11,458 bases of DNA from Candidatus Omnitrophota bacterium (GCA_023246995.1 JAHFHI010000013.1:1-11458); one strand, 5' to 3'; positions 1 through 7,040 are shown, counted from the first letter of the stretch. Numbers and translations are program-made. Notes: generated by a model from the letters alone, not told the origin.

Positions 1-31
1 GAGCGAGAGCAGAAGAAACGTAAGACCGAAG

Positions 32-67
32 AAAAAAAACGGAAGCCGCAAAACGCGGCTTCCGTTT
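32..67 (-). terminator. Rho-independent terminator downstream of tpx
   Basis: Positions 37-49 and 55-67 form a perfect 13-bp stem (core CGGAAGCCGC / GCGGCTTCCG) with a 5-base loop. Read on the minus strand the stem runs directly into eight U residues (the A run at 32-39), the classic intrinsic terminator form. It would end leftward transcription from tpx, about 170 bases after the tpx stop. On the plus strand only three T residues follow, so it may also weakly stop transcription entering from the left. Confidence 0.85.
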
Positions 68-100
68 AATCGCCTAGACAACATTATCTTGAGTATGGCA

Positions 101-193
101 CTTTCCCCTCTCCCCTTTGGGGAGAGGACTCGGGTGAAGGGGAAATCAAGCTTCACCCCCTCCTCCTGACTTGTCTCCCCAAGGGGGAGAAAA
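101..193. repeat. Inverted pair of palindromic intergenic repeats (REP/BIME-like)
   Basis: Two related units of about 40 bases lie head to head. The left unit (101-142) has a 9-bp hairpin (107-115 with 119-127, loop TTT) followed by CGGGTGAAGGGG. The right unit (151-193) is its degenerate reverse complement, with a 7-bp hairpin (174-180 with 184-190) and the matching CTTCACCCC arm. The arms GGGTGAAG (132-139) and CTTCACCC (151-158) also pair, so the whole could fold as a three-stem cloverleaf. The CTCTCCCC-n-GGGGAGAG plus GGTGAAGGGG pattern resembles extragenic palindromes common in environmental bacterial genomes. It would be transcribed in the tpx 3' untranslated region. Confidence 0.7.
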
Positions 194-234
194 ATATTCT
201 GAAAAAAGCACCCAACTCAAACGGCATTATTATT

Positions 235-762
235 TTAAACCGCGCTCGGAGCCTTGAGCGCCTGAAGCGTCCTGTCGTAGTCCGGGTGCTGGGTCACTTC
301 CTTGACATACTCAACATACTGAATTTTGTCGTCGGGCCCGATCACGAAAATCGCGCGCGTGAGCAGCCGGAGCTCTTTAATCAAAACCCCGTAAGCCTTG
401 CCGAAAGATGCCTCGCGATGGTCGGACAAAGCCGTAATCTTGTCGGCCTTGTTGGCGGAACAAAAGCGGGTTTGAGCAAAGGGAAGGTCCATGCTGATCG
501 TGAGCACGGCCACATTTGCCGGAAGCTTGGAAGCCTCTTCGTTAAAACGCTGCGTCTGGAGCTCGCAGACCGGGGTATCAAGGGACGGAACCACGCTGAT
601 CAGGCGCGTTTTCCCCTTCGAATTTTCGAGGGTTACCTCACTCAAGTCTTTTGCTAAAACCCGAAATGCCGGGGCCTTGTCTCCGGCTTTGAGTTCCTGA
701 CCGATCAGGGTCAGCGGGTTGCCTTTAAAAGTGACTGCGCCTTTTCTTTCAGCTTCGGACAT
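235..762 (-). CDS. tpx: Thiol peroxidase Tpx (atypical 2-Cys peroxiredoxin)
   Basis: This 175-residue protein is full length for Tpx, which reduces hydrogen peroxide and alkyl hydroperoxides in the cell using thioredoxin as electron donor. The peroxidatic site is clear: PSLDTPVC places the peroxidatic cysteine at C66 with T63 in the usual active-site position. The resolving cysteine is C101 in RFCSANKAD, matching the Tpx pattern of an intramolecular disulphide. R136 in LLTRAIFVI is the conserved active-site arginine region. The N-terminal VTFKGNPLTLIG and the DLPFAQ segment are also typical. The ATG at 762 is supported by GAGGAG at 770-775, seven bases upstream. It has its own promoter and a downstream terminator, so it is probably expressed alone. 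No signal peptide is seen, so it should be cytoplasmic. Confidence 0.97.
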   Translation of the reverse strand: MSEAERKGAVTFKGNPLTLIGQELKAGDKAPAFRVLAKDLSEVTLENSKGKTRLISVVPSLDTPVCELQTQRFNEEASKLPANVAVLTISMDLPFAQTRFCSANKADKITALSDHREASFGKAYGVLIKELRLLTRAIFVIGPDDKIQYVEYVKEVTQHPDYDRTLQALKAPSAV

Positions 763-813
763 GGATGATCTCCTCGCTTGTGGAATGTTAGACCGTTTAA
801 TATGAAGGAGGGC

Positions 814-842
814 ATTATATCAGACCCCCCGGGATGGAGCAA
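814..842 (-). promoter_or_regulatory. tpx promoter, sigma70-type with extended -10
   Basis: On the minus strand TTGCTC (842-837) is followed after 17 bases by TATAAT (819-814), a perfect -10 preceded by TGA, giving an extended -10 (TGATATAAT). The predicted start is near 807, leaving a 45-base leader that carries the tpx ribosome site. The 115-base gap to the giant gene holds only this promoter. No terminator hairpin is visible for the giant gene in 843-877, so some read-through into tpx is possible. Confidence 0.75.
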
Positions 843-877
843 CAGCTAGCAGGTAAGGTCGATACGTCGCAACAACT

Positions 878-3800
878 TTAAGCAGACTGACCAACGTATT
901 CATAGGTAAGAAGAATGTTTCTAATTTCAGAAAGTAGGGAGAATGGAATATCTCGTGCCGTAAAAAAACCTTTTAATCGAAGCAGATCATCCCGGCCGGA
1001 ATCAAGAAGTTTGATTGCTGACATCAGCAACCCGGGCTCTTTTGAATCCAAAATATATTTCAGCCAAAACAACTGGTCATCTTCCCCAATCTCTTCCTTC
1101 AAACGTTCCGCCTGGATTGCTTGCGCGCCCTCTTTTAAAATGCCGAGAATCTTCCGCCCCCGGATTTCGCTCATACTCAAAAGCGGCTGGCCGATGTTCG
1201 CGCTTGTCAATGTCTTCACTTTGACATTTCGGTGCTTTTTGGTTAACTCACTCACGGTCGACCAAGCAGGTGAGATGCGCCGATCCCCGCGGATATCGAC
1301 TACGAATAGGAAGGACACTTTTCCGTTTTCAGAATACATTTTGATGGATTTGTAAAACTCCTCCTGCTGTGCCGGCTCTAATGCCTCAAAGATATCCATA
1401 TCCACGGGCACCACATATTTCTTTCGGAGATTCTGGACACGCTCGCGATTGATCACAAGCAGTTTCACGTCGTCAAACCCCGGCGCTCTTACTTCAGACC
1501 GCCTCAATGAACCATCGTCTCGAGGAATAAGAGAATCGAAAAATCGCTTAATCTCATATATTTTTGAAAGGTTCGATGCTTCTTCAACAAAGGCCATAAA
1601 ATCTGAGAGGACTTTCTGGGGATCGGAACTTAGTAACGGATGGCGGTCAATGGCATTATTGACATTCTGAACGATTTCAGCCACGACTCTTTGCCCCATG
1701 AGGTCTTCGGCATGCTGTAAAATCCGCATCTTTAAATCAAGCGTTGGCATCTTTTTTGGATTAATCCCGCCAGGGGGAATCCTTGGTTCTCCACGTTGAA
1801 TAACGCCCGGCCGGCTTGCCTCATAATGAATTTTGCCTTCGCGAAAGAAGAATACACCTTTAACCATATGAGACGTGGAAATTTCGTGACCGACTACGCC
1901 CGCATCCATGATTTCAAACCGGACCGTATGCCCCCTGCGTGAGCGAAAAAAATCGCTCGGAACATCTTTCCAGTGAGGCGGTATTTTTTCATCACCTCGT
2001 ATAACGTATTCCGCACCGATAGGGACTGCATACCATTCTCCGTTCAGATATCTTTGAAAATTTTCCGGGGACGGACGGTATTCCGTCCTCAGTCTGAAGA
2101 AACGGCCGGAGCGGTGATACGCTCCTGGCATTAAATACTCCAAAAACCGCTCCTTCTTTCCGCCCGAGATCTTATCTAACAGATCTTCCGCACCCCATTC
2201 GGCAAAACGCTTCTGAATCCCACTCCAATTCATACCGGCCATATCGTAGCCGCCTTCCCAGAAGTTCCCAAGAAAGAATCTCAAGGCCCGGTTCTGCCGC
2301 ATCTCTTTGCCCTGCTTATTAACCCCTGCGCGCGTGTAAAGCTTTTTGAAATCAGGTTTGATGCCCAGCTTCTGGTGTTTGAGGAGCTCGACATTCGCCC
2401 TAACATTAAACTTGGTTTCCTCTTCTGCCTCCTTATCGGCAAATGTATGGGCGCCTTGCTGCTCGCCGAGCAGCCGCACGATTTCTTCCAGGACAAGTAG
2501 ATCGGCTTGATCAAACGGCAAATGCATCCTACGGTAAGTCGTGTACCGGCTGATATCCGCTTCAAATGCATCCTTGATCAAGGCGGCACCCCAAGGTCGC
2601 TCGGTCAGGATCGCTTCGAGGTGTTTACTGGCTGACTCAAAACGTTTTTGCTGATCCGGATCAAAACGCCGCCATATCATGCCAATTTCACCGGCCAGAT
2701 GGTCCTTATAATACTCTTTCGTCCCTTCGTGCCAAAGATCCATGGTCTGAGGGATCAACTTAAAATATCCGCCGCTCAAATCTCTGCGAATGCGGTGAGA
2801 TTCCGAGACACCTGCCATATAGGCAGTTTTCGTACCCGTGTAAAGGGCCTGGATGGTTTTGTTGTCTTCGCTGAGATAACGCACGATCAAATCCCGCACC
2901 TTCTCGGCTTGCACCTTCTGATCATGAATGATACGCGGCTGGATTTTTTCAATGACCAAGGAATCTTCCCCGGCCCGGTTCTTCAGAACGGCCAGGATGA
3001 CAAATCCCAAATCCACGCCGTCGCGAACGATCCGGTAGAAAAAGACATTCTTTGTACGGAGAAGCCGGCGGTCTCTTGGCCGCATCGTTTTGTCCTCGAA
3101 AACCCACGCTGGGACCTCGTCACGCACGCGGATGAGGCTCAGGCCGTCGTCTTTCCCGCCTGGCCTTTTTGCCGCCGGCGCCGCGCTCTCTTCAGGCAAG
3201 GCAACTTGTTCTGGTTTCAACCGGTCAAAGCCCTTCCGCACATAGTAATCAACCTCTTCAGCGTTGAGACGCCCATCCTTTTCATAGGCGTCCTTCAACC
3301 CTCTCAGGATGCTTTCAAAATGTTCTTCGTTTGTCAGCGCATTCTTTCCCCCTTCGAGCGTGCTGATCCAGCTTATACTGACCCTCTCCCTTCCTACCCC
3401 CGTTAAAGACTTCAATTCTTCCAAGGTCAATCCCGCCTGTTTCCGCAATAACTTCACAAGCTTACCGCCCTGTTTCGCTTCCGCCAGCTTCTTTAGCTCT
3501 GTAATCAATCCTTCCCGCGTCAAACCGCCGGAAACCAAAACGTCCGCCGCATATCCCCGGATTTCATCGGGAAGATGAACCGTATCGGCCGCATTGACCA
3601 ATTGGTACTGACGGGTTGTAAGATGCCTATCGCCCAATCTTTCGGGCAGGCGGTGCGTTCTTTGGGACCGGCGAAAGAACCGCTGGTAATCGTCTTTGAA
3701 GAACTCGAGAACCTGGCCTCCGCCGCCTTCACCCATCAGCTTGGGGGGCGGCGGGTTATAGGGCCTCCGGCTTGCCACACCTTTGAATTCCGGCTTAAAT

Positions 3801-6800
3801 TCCCAGTTCAAGCGAACGATCACGCCGGGGGCTTTACTGTAAGAGGTATCCCGAGCCCCGAACTCTCCGTAAACTCGAAAAGAACTAAATGCCGCAAACA
3901 ATCGTCTGTCGATATTTTTTCTGTAATCAAAAGCAACAAAGGCGCCCCGCACAATGGCCTTGAAAGTATCCTCTATCACATCCGTGATCATGCTAACCGC
4001 ATGGCCTCGCGTAATACCGTCGTCGAAAATGACGACATTGTCTCCACTATGAACCCCGTCGATTTCCGACTGTTGCAAAAACGCCAGCAGCTTTCGATCG
4101 GCCTCATCCGCCGCCGGGATTTCACCGCGCAGAAGCCGCATCCAGCGGGTGAGTTCATAACGCGTGTCGCGCGCATCGCCGGTGCTGATGGGGAAATTGA
4201 TCACTCGCGTGGGAAGCCCCTCCTGCTCGATGAAGTAGCGCAGGGATTCCGTAAACGGCCTGGCTGCCGTATCTGGAAGCAGGACCACGTTTGGCTTTTC
4301 CGTCACCAGATAATCAAGTAGCGGCTCCATAAAGAAATAGGCGTTCTCGGGCGTCAGAAGGAGTTCATAATTGCCCCGGCCGTGCAGGAAGGGGAGGCTG
4401 CGGTCGATCATCTGATAAGTCAGTTTGCCTTCAAGATGCGCCTGTTTCCATAAATCTTTGTCAAAACTTGCGAGGCCGTAATAAAAGTCGAGGAGCATAT
4501 CACGCTCCGCGTTGGTAAGGCGCTTGTCGAATGACCGGCTAAAAAAGTCGGCGGAAGCCTCGATATAGGCCATTTTCACCTGATCTGACCCTGCCTCCAC
4601 GAACCGGCGAATGTCCGGATCAAGATAGACGGCCGCCCTCCCGGCCGCATCTTCCGAGAATCTTGAAAGAAGCAGGCCGGCGATCAAGTGATCCCCCGGC
4701 TGCGCTGCGCCTTCGCCTGCAGCACCCTCGGCCAGGCCTTCACGAAAACGGGATAGGCTTGTTTCCATATTGAAACTTGAAACCTTCCTGTTAGGAATCA
4801 CCACCGTGCCCATCTGTTCGATCGTTTTCATCAGTTTGTGCTTCGCAAAATCGTCGGCTTCATCATCAACGAACAAGGTAATGCCCCTCTCCGGCCTTTC
4901 ATCTGCGGCCAAATCACGATGGATAGCCTCCACCTTCCTCCCCTTATAGGCGTCGTATTTAACTTCCAGATCACTCAATCCAAAAAACTTCAGAATTTGT
5001 TCCGTGGTCTCTTTCATGAACTCTCGCCGGCTCGTCAGCCCCTGAACTATCAGGTTCGGATTGCGGCGCTTCATTTCTCGGAGCACCTCCACAAGCCGGG
5101 GTTCCACAAGCCGCAGAAGCCCCCTCTCCACCAATTCTTTCTCGATGAGGCTCTTTTTCGCACTCAATCGCCATCTCCCGGATTCAAAATATTTGGCCTC
5201 ATCAACATGCCACTGGTGACTTCCCAAGTAAACCTTACTGGTAAAAAGCGTTTCGTCGAGATCCAGATAAATCCTGTCAAAGTACTGCGGGTAACTTTCC
5301 ATCAGCGTGAGAAGTTCGCCCCAATCCTCAATCCCCGAACGGCTCATTGTCTTGATGCGTGCGACAACAGCTTCCCGGCTGGGATCTTCTGATTCCGGCA
5401 ACCCGTCCGGACGTTGCCCTCCCGTGCTTCGCACTTCGGAGCGGGCGGCCTCTAAAGCATCCTTAACTAATTCGTCACTACCCACTTCTGAGCCTGCTAT
5501 GTAATTTAAAAACCCGCTTATCGGCAAATCGAACATTTCCAGTACGCGTTCTGGGGGTGCCGCCTTCCCAACAAAGAAAGGAACCTCAAACGAATGATAC
5601 CCTCCTCCCATTAAATGCTTGTAGTAACTCCTATGGACATCGCTCATTTGCGTAATCCTTGGCGTGATGATTACGTAAGAATAATTCCTTTTATTCAAGA
5701 TGCTTTTGATCCGATTCTTATGAAATCCGCCGAAGACAAGCACGGCGGGTGCATTATCTGCTTTTATTTTACGGCCGCTCAACGCCTTCTCAAGCAGCCC
5801 ATCTCTTGCTTCCGCGGTTTCATAAAAATGGACGGCATTCTGTATTTGCGGTTCCCAAAGATTGGATAGGATGAGTGGCTTCCCTGTTACTTCGAAAAGA
5901 AACTCAGCGATTTTTTTGGTACCCAATACCCGAAGGGCTCCCCGCACAAGATCAAACTCTTCGGGGGTAACTTCAATTCGATTAAGCCGTTTAAGCAGGT
6001 TGAAAGCTTTGTAAATATGATGGATTTCTCTGTCTCTCTGATTCGTTAAATAGCTACTGGCATAATCATTTTCAAACCGGTCAATTTCCGCAAGCAACTT
6101 TTTTGCATCTATGTTTTTAGCTTCCTCTATGACTTTTTTATCGTGAGCGGATTCGGCGCGAAGCAGAACTTTGATGCCGGGGTAAGCCCTAAGATCACGT
6201 TTAGCGATTCGCTTCAGGTAATCCGACAGGTTCATTTGGTTTTTGTCGAGCCTGTCTTTAAGCTTCATCCATGTTTTTAACTCTTTTGGGAAGCGCGCAT
6301 TGGCAAGAACTTCAACTTCGTTGCGAATCGCTTCAAGGTCCTTTCCGACGGAATCTCTCACTTCGGAAGATTTCTTGTACCACTCAATGTTTTCTTTGTG
6401 GAGCTCAATGCTATCCACGCCAATAAGATTGAATTCTTCGGTTCGATTCACATGGGCATACTCGGCACCGCCAAGCCTTAGCTTATCCATGAGGAAATAG
6501 GAGACTTTCTTCTTTGCGCGCGGGTCCTTAAAAATGGAAAAAAATGCGTCGGTTGGCACGGGACCTTCGTAACCTTCCTCAAATACTGTTTTAACGCCAT
6601 AATTCTTCACTAGGTAATGAATTATTTTTGAGATATTCTCCTGCGCTTCAAGGGAATCATGCGCATCTTGAATATAAATGATGGTCTTGCCATTCGTTCC
6701 CTGGTGGAATTCATCGACCGTTCCGATCTTGGAAGGAATAGATAACTCATGAACCGTGCCGCTAGAAGTGACGGCCTCGACTACCGTTGTTTCACTTGGA

Positions 6801-6901
6801 ATTGCATACAAAATATCCAGAGAGATGATGGATAAGCACAAAGAGATCGCGATAATTTTCTGCAATAGACACACCTGTCCCCCAGATAAACTTCGCACCA
6901 T
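878..6901 (-). CDS. Giant multidomain protein with signal peptide (2007 aa)
   Basis: I do not recognise this protein as a whole. Residues 1-33 look like a Sec signal peptide (hydrophobic KIIAISLCLSIISLDILYA, cleavage after A33). Then come: residues 71-430, TraB/Tiki/ChaN-like; 540-705, HAD-like with DLDET; 865-1035, phosphoribosyltransferase-like with VVIFDDGITRG; 1147-1204, Cro/C1-type helix-turn-helix; 1253-2007, unassigned. Low-complexity Gly/Ala/Pro linkers separate them at about 493-512, 721-738, 1043-1064 and 1230-1252. The ATG at 6901 has AAAGGGG (6908-6914) six bases upstream; in-frame GTG (residue 10) or TTG (residue 13) would also keep the signal peptide. Base composition is mosaic: AT-rich at both ends, about 60% GC in the middle. 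From memory, long patchwork proteins with RSEVR-type linkers occur in Omnitrophota. Function is unknown. Confidence 0.9.
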   Translation of the reverse strand: MVRSLSGGQVCLLQKIIAISLCLSIISLDILYAIPSETTVVEAVTSSGTVHELSIPSKIGTVDEFHQGTNGKTIIYIQDAHDSLEAQENISKIIHYLVKNYGVKTVFEEGYEGPVPTDAFFSIFKDPRAKKKVSYFLMDKLRLGGAEYAHVNRTEEFNLIGVDSIELHKENIEWYKKSSEVRDSVGKDLEAIRNEVEVLANARFPKELKTWMKLKDRLDKNQMNLSDYLKRIAKRDLRAYPGIKVLLRAESAHDKKVIEEAKNIDAKKLLAEIDRFENDYASSYLTNQRDREIHHIYKAFNLLKRLNRIEVTPEEFDLVRGALRVLGTKKIAEFLFEVTGKPLILSNLWEPQIQNAVHFYETAEARDGLLEKALSGRKIKADNAPAVLVFGGFHKNRIKSILNKRNYSYVIITPRITQMSDVHRSYYKHLMGGGYHSFEVPFFVGKAAPPERVLEMFDLPISGFLNYIAGSEVGSDELVKDALEAARSEVRSTGGQRPDGLPESEDPSREAVVARIKTMSRSGIEDWGELLTLMESYPQYFDRIYLDLDETLFTSKVYLGSHQWHVDEAKYFESGRWRLSAKKSLIEKELVERGLLRLVEPRLVEVLREMKRRNPNLIVQGLTSRREFMKETTEQILKFFGLSDLEVKYDAYKGRKVEAIHRDLAADERPERGITLFVDDEADDFAKHKLMKTIEQMGTVVIPNRKVSSFNMETSLSRFREGLAEGAAGEGAAQPGDHLIAGLLLSRFSEDAAGRAAVYLDPDIRRFVEAGSDQVKMAYIEASADFFSRSFDKRLTNAERDMLLDFYYGLASFDKDLWKQAHLEGKLTYQMIDRSLPFLHGRGNYELLLTPENAYFFMEPLLDYLVTEKPNVVLLPDTAARPFTESLRYFIEQEGLPTRVINFPISTGDARDTRYELTRWMRLLRGEIPAADEADRKLLAFLQQSEIDGVHSGDNVVIFDDGITRGHAVSMITDVIEDTFKAIVRGAFVAFDYRKNIDRRLFAAFSSFRVYGEFGARDTSYSKAPGVIVRLNWEFKPEFKGVASRRPYNPPPPKLMGEGGGGQVLEFFKDDYQRFFRRSQRTHRLPERLGDRHLTTRQYQLVNAADTVHLPDEIRGYAADVLVSGGLTREGLITELKKLAEAKQGGKLVKLLRKQAGLTLEELKSLTGVGRERVSISWISTLEGGKNALTNEEHFESILRGLKDAYEKDGRLNAEEVDYYVRKGFDRLKPEQVALPEESAAPAAKRPGGKDDGLSLIRVRDEVPAWVFEDKTMRPRDRRLLRTKNVFFYRIVRDGVDLGFVILAVLKNRAGEDSLVIEKIQPRIIHDQKVQAEKVRDLIVRYLSEDNKTIQALYTGTKTAYMAGVSESHRIRRDLSGGYFKLIPQTMDLWHEGTKEYYKDHLAGEIGMIWRRFDPDQQKRFESASKHLEAILTERPWGAALIKDAFEADISRYTTYRRMHLPFDQADLLVLEEIVRLLGEQQGAHTFADKEAEEETKFNVRANVELLKHQKLGIKPDFKKLYTRAGVNKQGKEMRQNRALRFFLGNFWEGGYDMAGMNWSGIQKRFAEWGAEDLLDKISGGKKERFLEYLMPGAYHRSGRFFRLRTEYRPSPENFQRYLNGEWYAVPIGAEYVIRGDEKIPPHWKDVPSDFFRSRRGHTVRFEIMDAGVVGHEISTSHMVKGVFFFREGKIHYEASRPGVIQRGEPRIPPGGINPKKMPTLDLKMRILQHAEDLMGQRVVAEIVQNVNNAIDRHPLLSSDPQKVLSDFMAFVEEASNLSKIYEIKRFFDSLIPRDDGSLRRSEVRAPGFDDVKLLVINRERVQNLRKKYVVPVDMDIFEALEPAQQEEFYKSIKMYSENGKVSFLFVVDIRGDRRISPAWSTVSELTKKHRNVKVKTLTSANIGQPLLSMSEIRGRKILGILKEGAQAIQAERLKEEIGEDDQLFWLKYILDSKEPGLLMSAIKLLDSGRDDLLRLKGFFTARDIPFSLLSEIRNILLTYEYVGQSA
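881..3145 (-). other. Unassigned C-terminal 755 residues of the giant protein
   Basis: Residues 1253-2007 match no family I know. Residues 1280-1345 alternate strands and a helix in a way faintly like a GNAT acetyltransferase. Residues 1420-1530 are helical and charged. Residues 1590-1700 are rich in aromatics and arginine (MPGAYHRSGRFFRLRTEYRP), likely beta-rich. After the tetrad in RSEVRAP (1801-1807), residues 1811-2007 begin with a strand (VKLLVINRE) and end in leucine-rich helices. No transmembrane helix or obvious sorting signal is seen at the C-terminus. Confidence 0.4.
3290..3463 (-). other. Cro/C1-type (XRE) helix-turn-helix in the giant protein
   Basis: Residues 1147-1204. LLRKQAGLTLEELKSLTGVG followed by ISWISTLEGGKNALT matches the HTH_3 signature: L-R-x-x-x-G-L-T-x-x-E-L, a turn, a recognition helix containing S-x-I-S-x-[IL]-E-x-G-K, then a closing helix (EHFESILRGL). 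A short insert (RERVS) lies between helices 2 and 3. Such a DNA-binding fold is unexpected behind an export signal. Confidence 0.65.
3720..3754. repeat. In-frame palindrome encoding a Pro/Gly linker
   Basis: Inside the giant gene, CCGCCGCC (3720-3727) and GGCGGCGG (3747-3754) form a perfect 8-bp stem, with a nested CCCA/TGGG stem at 3732-3735 and 3742-3745. On the coding strand it encodes the linker PPPPKLMGEGGGG after the phosphoribosyltransferase-like domain. An 8-base direct repeat GGCCTCCG flanks it (3715-3722 and 3762-3769). It shares GGGTGAAGG with the intergenic repeat at 101-193, though that match is short. Confidence 0.45.
3797..4309 (-). other. Type I phosphoribosyltransferase-like domain
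   Basis: Residues 865-1035. The segment NVVIFDDGITRGHAV (D960, D961, T964, G966) matches the PRPP-binding loop of type I phosphoribosyltransferases (hydrophobic strand, Asp-Asp, Thr and Gly). About 80 residues earlier, VVLLPDTAARPFTESLRYF fits the strand-turn-helix that opens this fold. The rest is divergent, so it may be a non-enzymatic relative. Confidence 0.6.
4787..5284 (-). other. HAD-superfamily phosphohydrolase-like domain
   Basis: Residues 540-705 show the four HAD motifs in order: motif I YLDLDETLF (D547 nucleophile, D549), motif II VQGLTSR (T623 or S624), motif III in the lysine-rich AYKGRK (K653 or K656), and motif IV LFVDDEADD (D679, D680). All catalytic positions are kept, so phosphatase or phosphotransferase chemistry is plausible. 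A DUF2608-like HAD is one possible subfamily. The substrate cannot be told from sequence. Confidence 0.7.
5612..6691 (-). other. N-terminal domain resembling the TraB/Tiki/ChaN fold
   Basis: Residues 71-430. A first strand carries IIYIQDAHDS (H81) followed by a helix, then TVFEEG (E108, E109), LIGVDS (D163), a long helical middle, and late in the domain VLVFGGFHKNRIKSIL (H394) followed by YVIITPRI. This order of N-terminal His, Glu-Gly, helical insert and C-terminal G-x-H matches the layout of TraB/PrgY, Tiki and ChaN/EreA-like proteins, several of which are metal-dependent hydrolases or haem-binding proteins. The fold call is by motif order alone; overall identity cannot be judged here. Confidence 0.45.
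6803..6901 (-). other. Signal peptide of the giant protein
   Basis: Residues 1-33 hold basic R3 and K15, a hydrophobic core (IIAISLCLSIISL) and a plausible signal peptidase I site L-Y-A before IPSE. A single membrane anchor is the alternative. No lipobox cysteine is present. Confidence 0.65.
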
Positions 6902-6951
6902 CCATTGCCCCTTTAATTGCCCTATTTCTTTATGGTGAAACGAGTTACAAA

Positions 6952-6980
6952 ATGATACACGGGGATACGAAAGACTTCAA
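6952..6980 (-). promoter_or_regulatory. Probable promoter of the giant gene
   Basis: In the 139-base gap after the deacylase stop, the minus strand reads TTGAAG (6980-6975), 17 bases, then TATCAT (6957-6952), five of six matches to the -10 consensus. The start would lie near 6945, giving a leader of about 44 bases ending in the AAAGGGG ribosome site. This supports separate expression from the queF operon. No terminator hairpin is visible for the deacylase in the rest of the gap. Confidence 0.5.
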
Positions 6981-7040
6981 ATTAGCGATTAGAGGCTGTG
7001 TGAGGATATATAGGGATGATCGAAGAGATATGTCGCCGGG

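Noticed and set aside
1..69. Possible end of a plus-strand gene entering from the left (stop TAA at 21-23 or 67-69)
   Set aside because: Too short to judge frame or product; the second option would put its stop inside the terminator stem.
101..193. CRISPR-like array
   Set aside because: Only two diverged units in inverted orientation with no regular spacers.
2648..3406. 252-codon plus-strand open frame inside the giant gene
   Set aside because: Lies antisense to a continuous coding frame, has no ribosome site or recognisable domain, and its translation is low-complexity shadow sequence.
3575..4321. 248-codon plus-strand open frame opposite the phosphoribosyltransferase-like domain
   Set aside because: Mirror frame in the GC-rich part of the giant gene; the minus strand carries clear catalytic motifs here, so this is a shadow.
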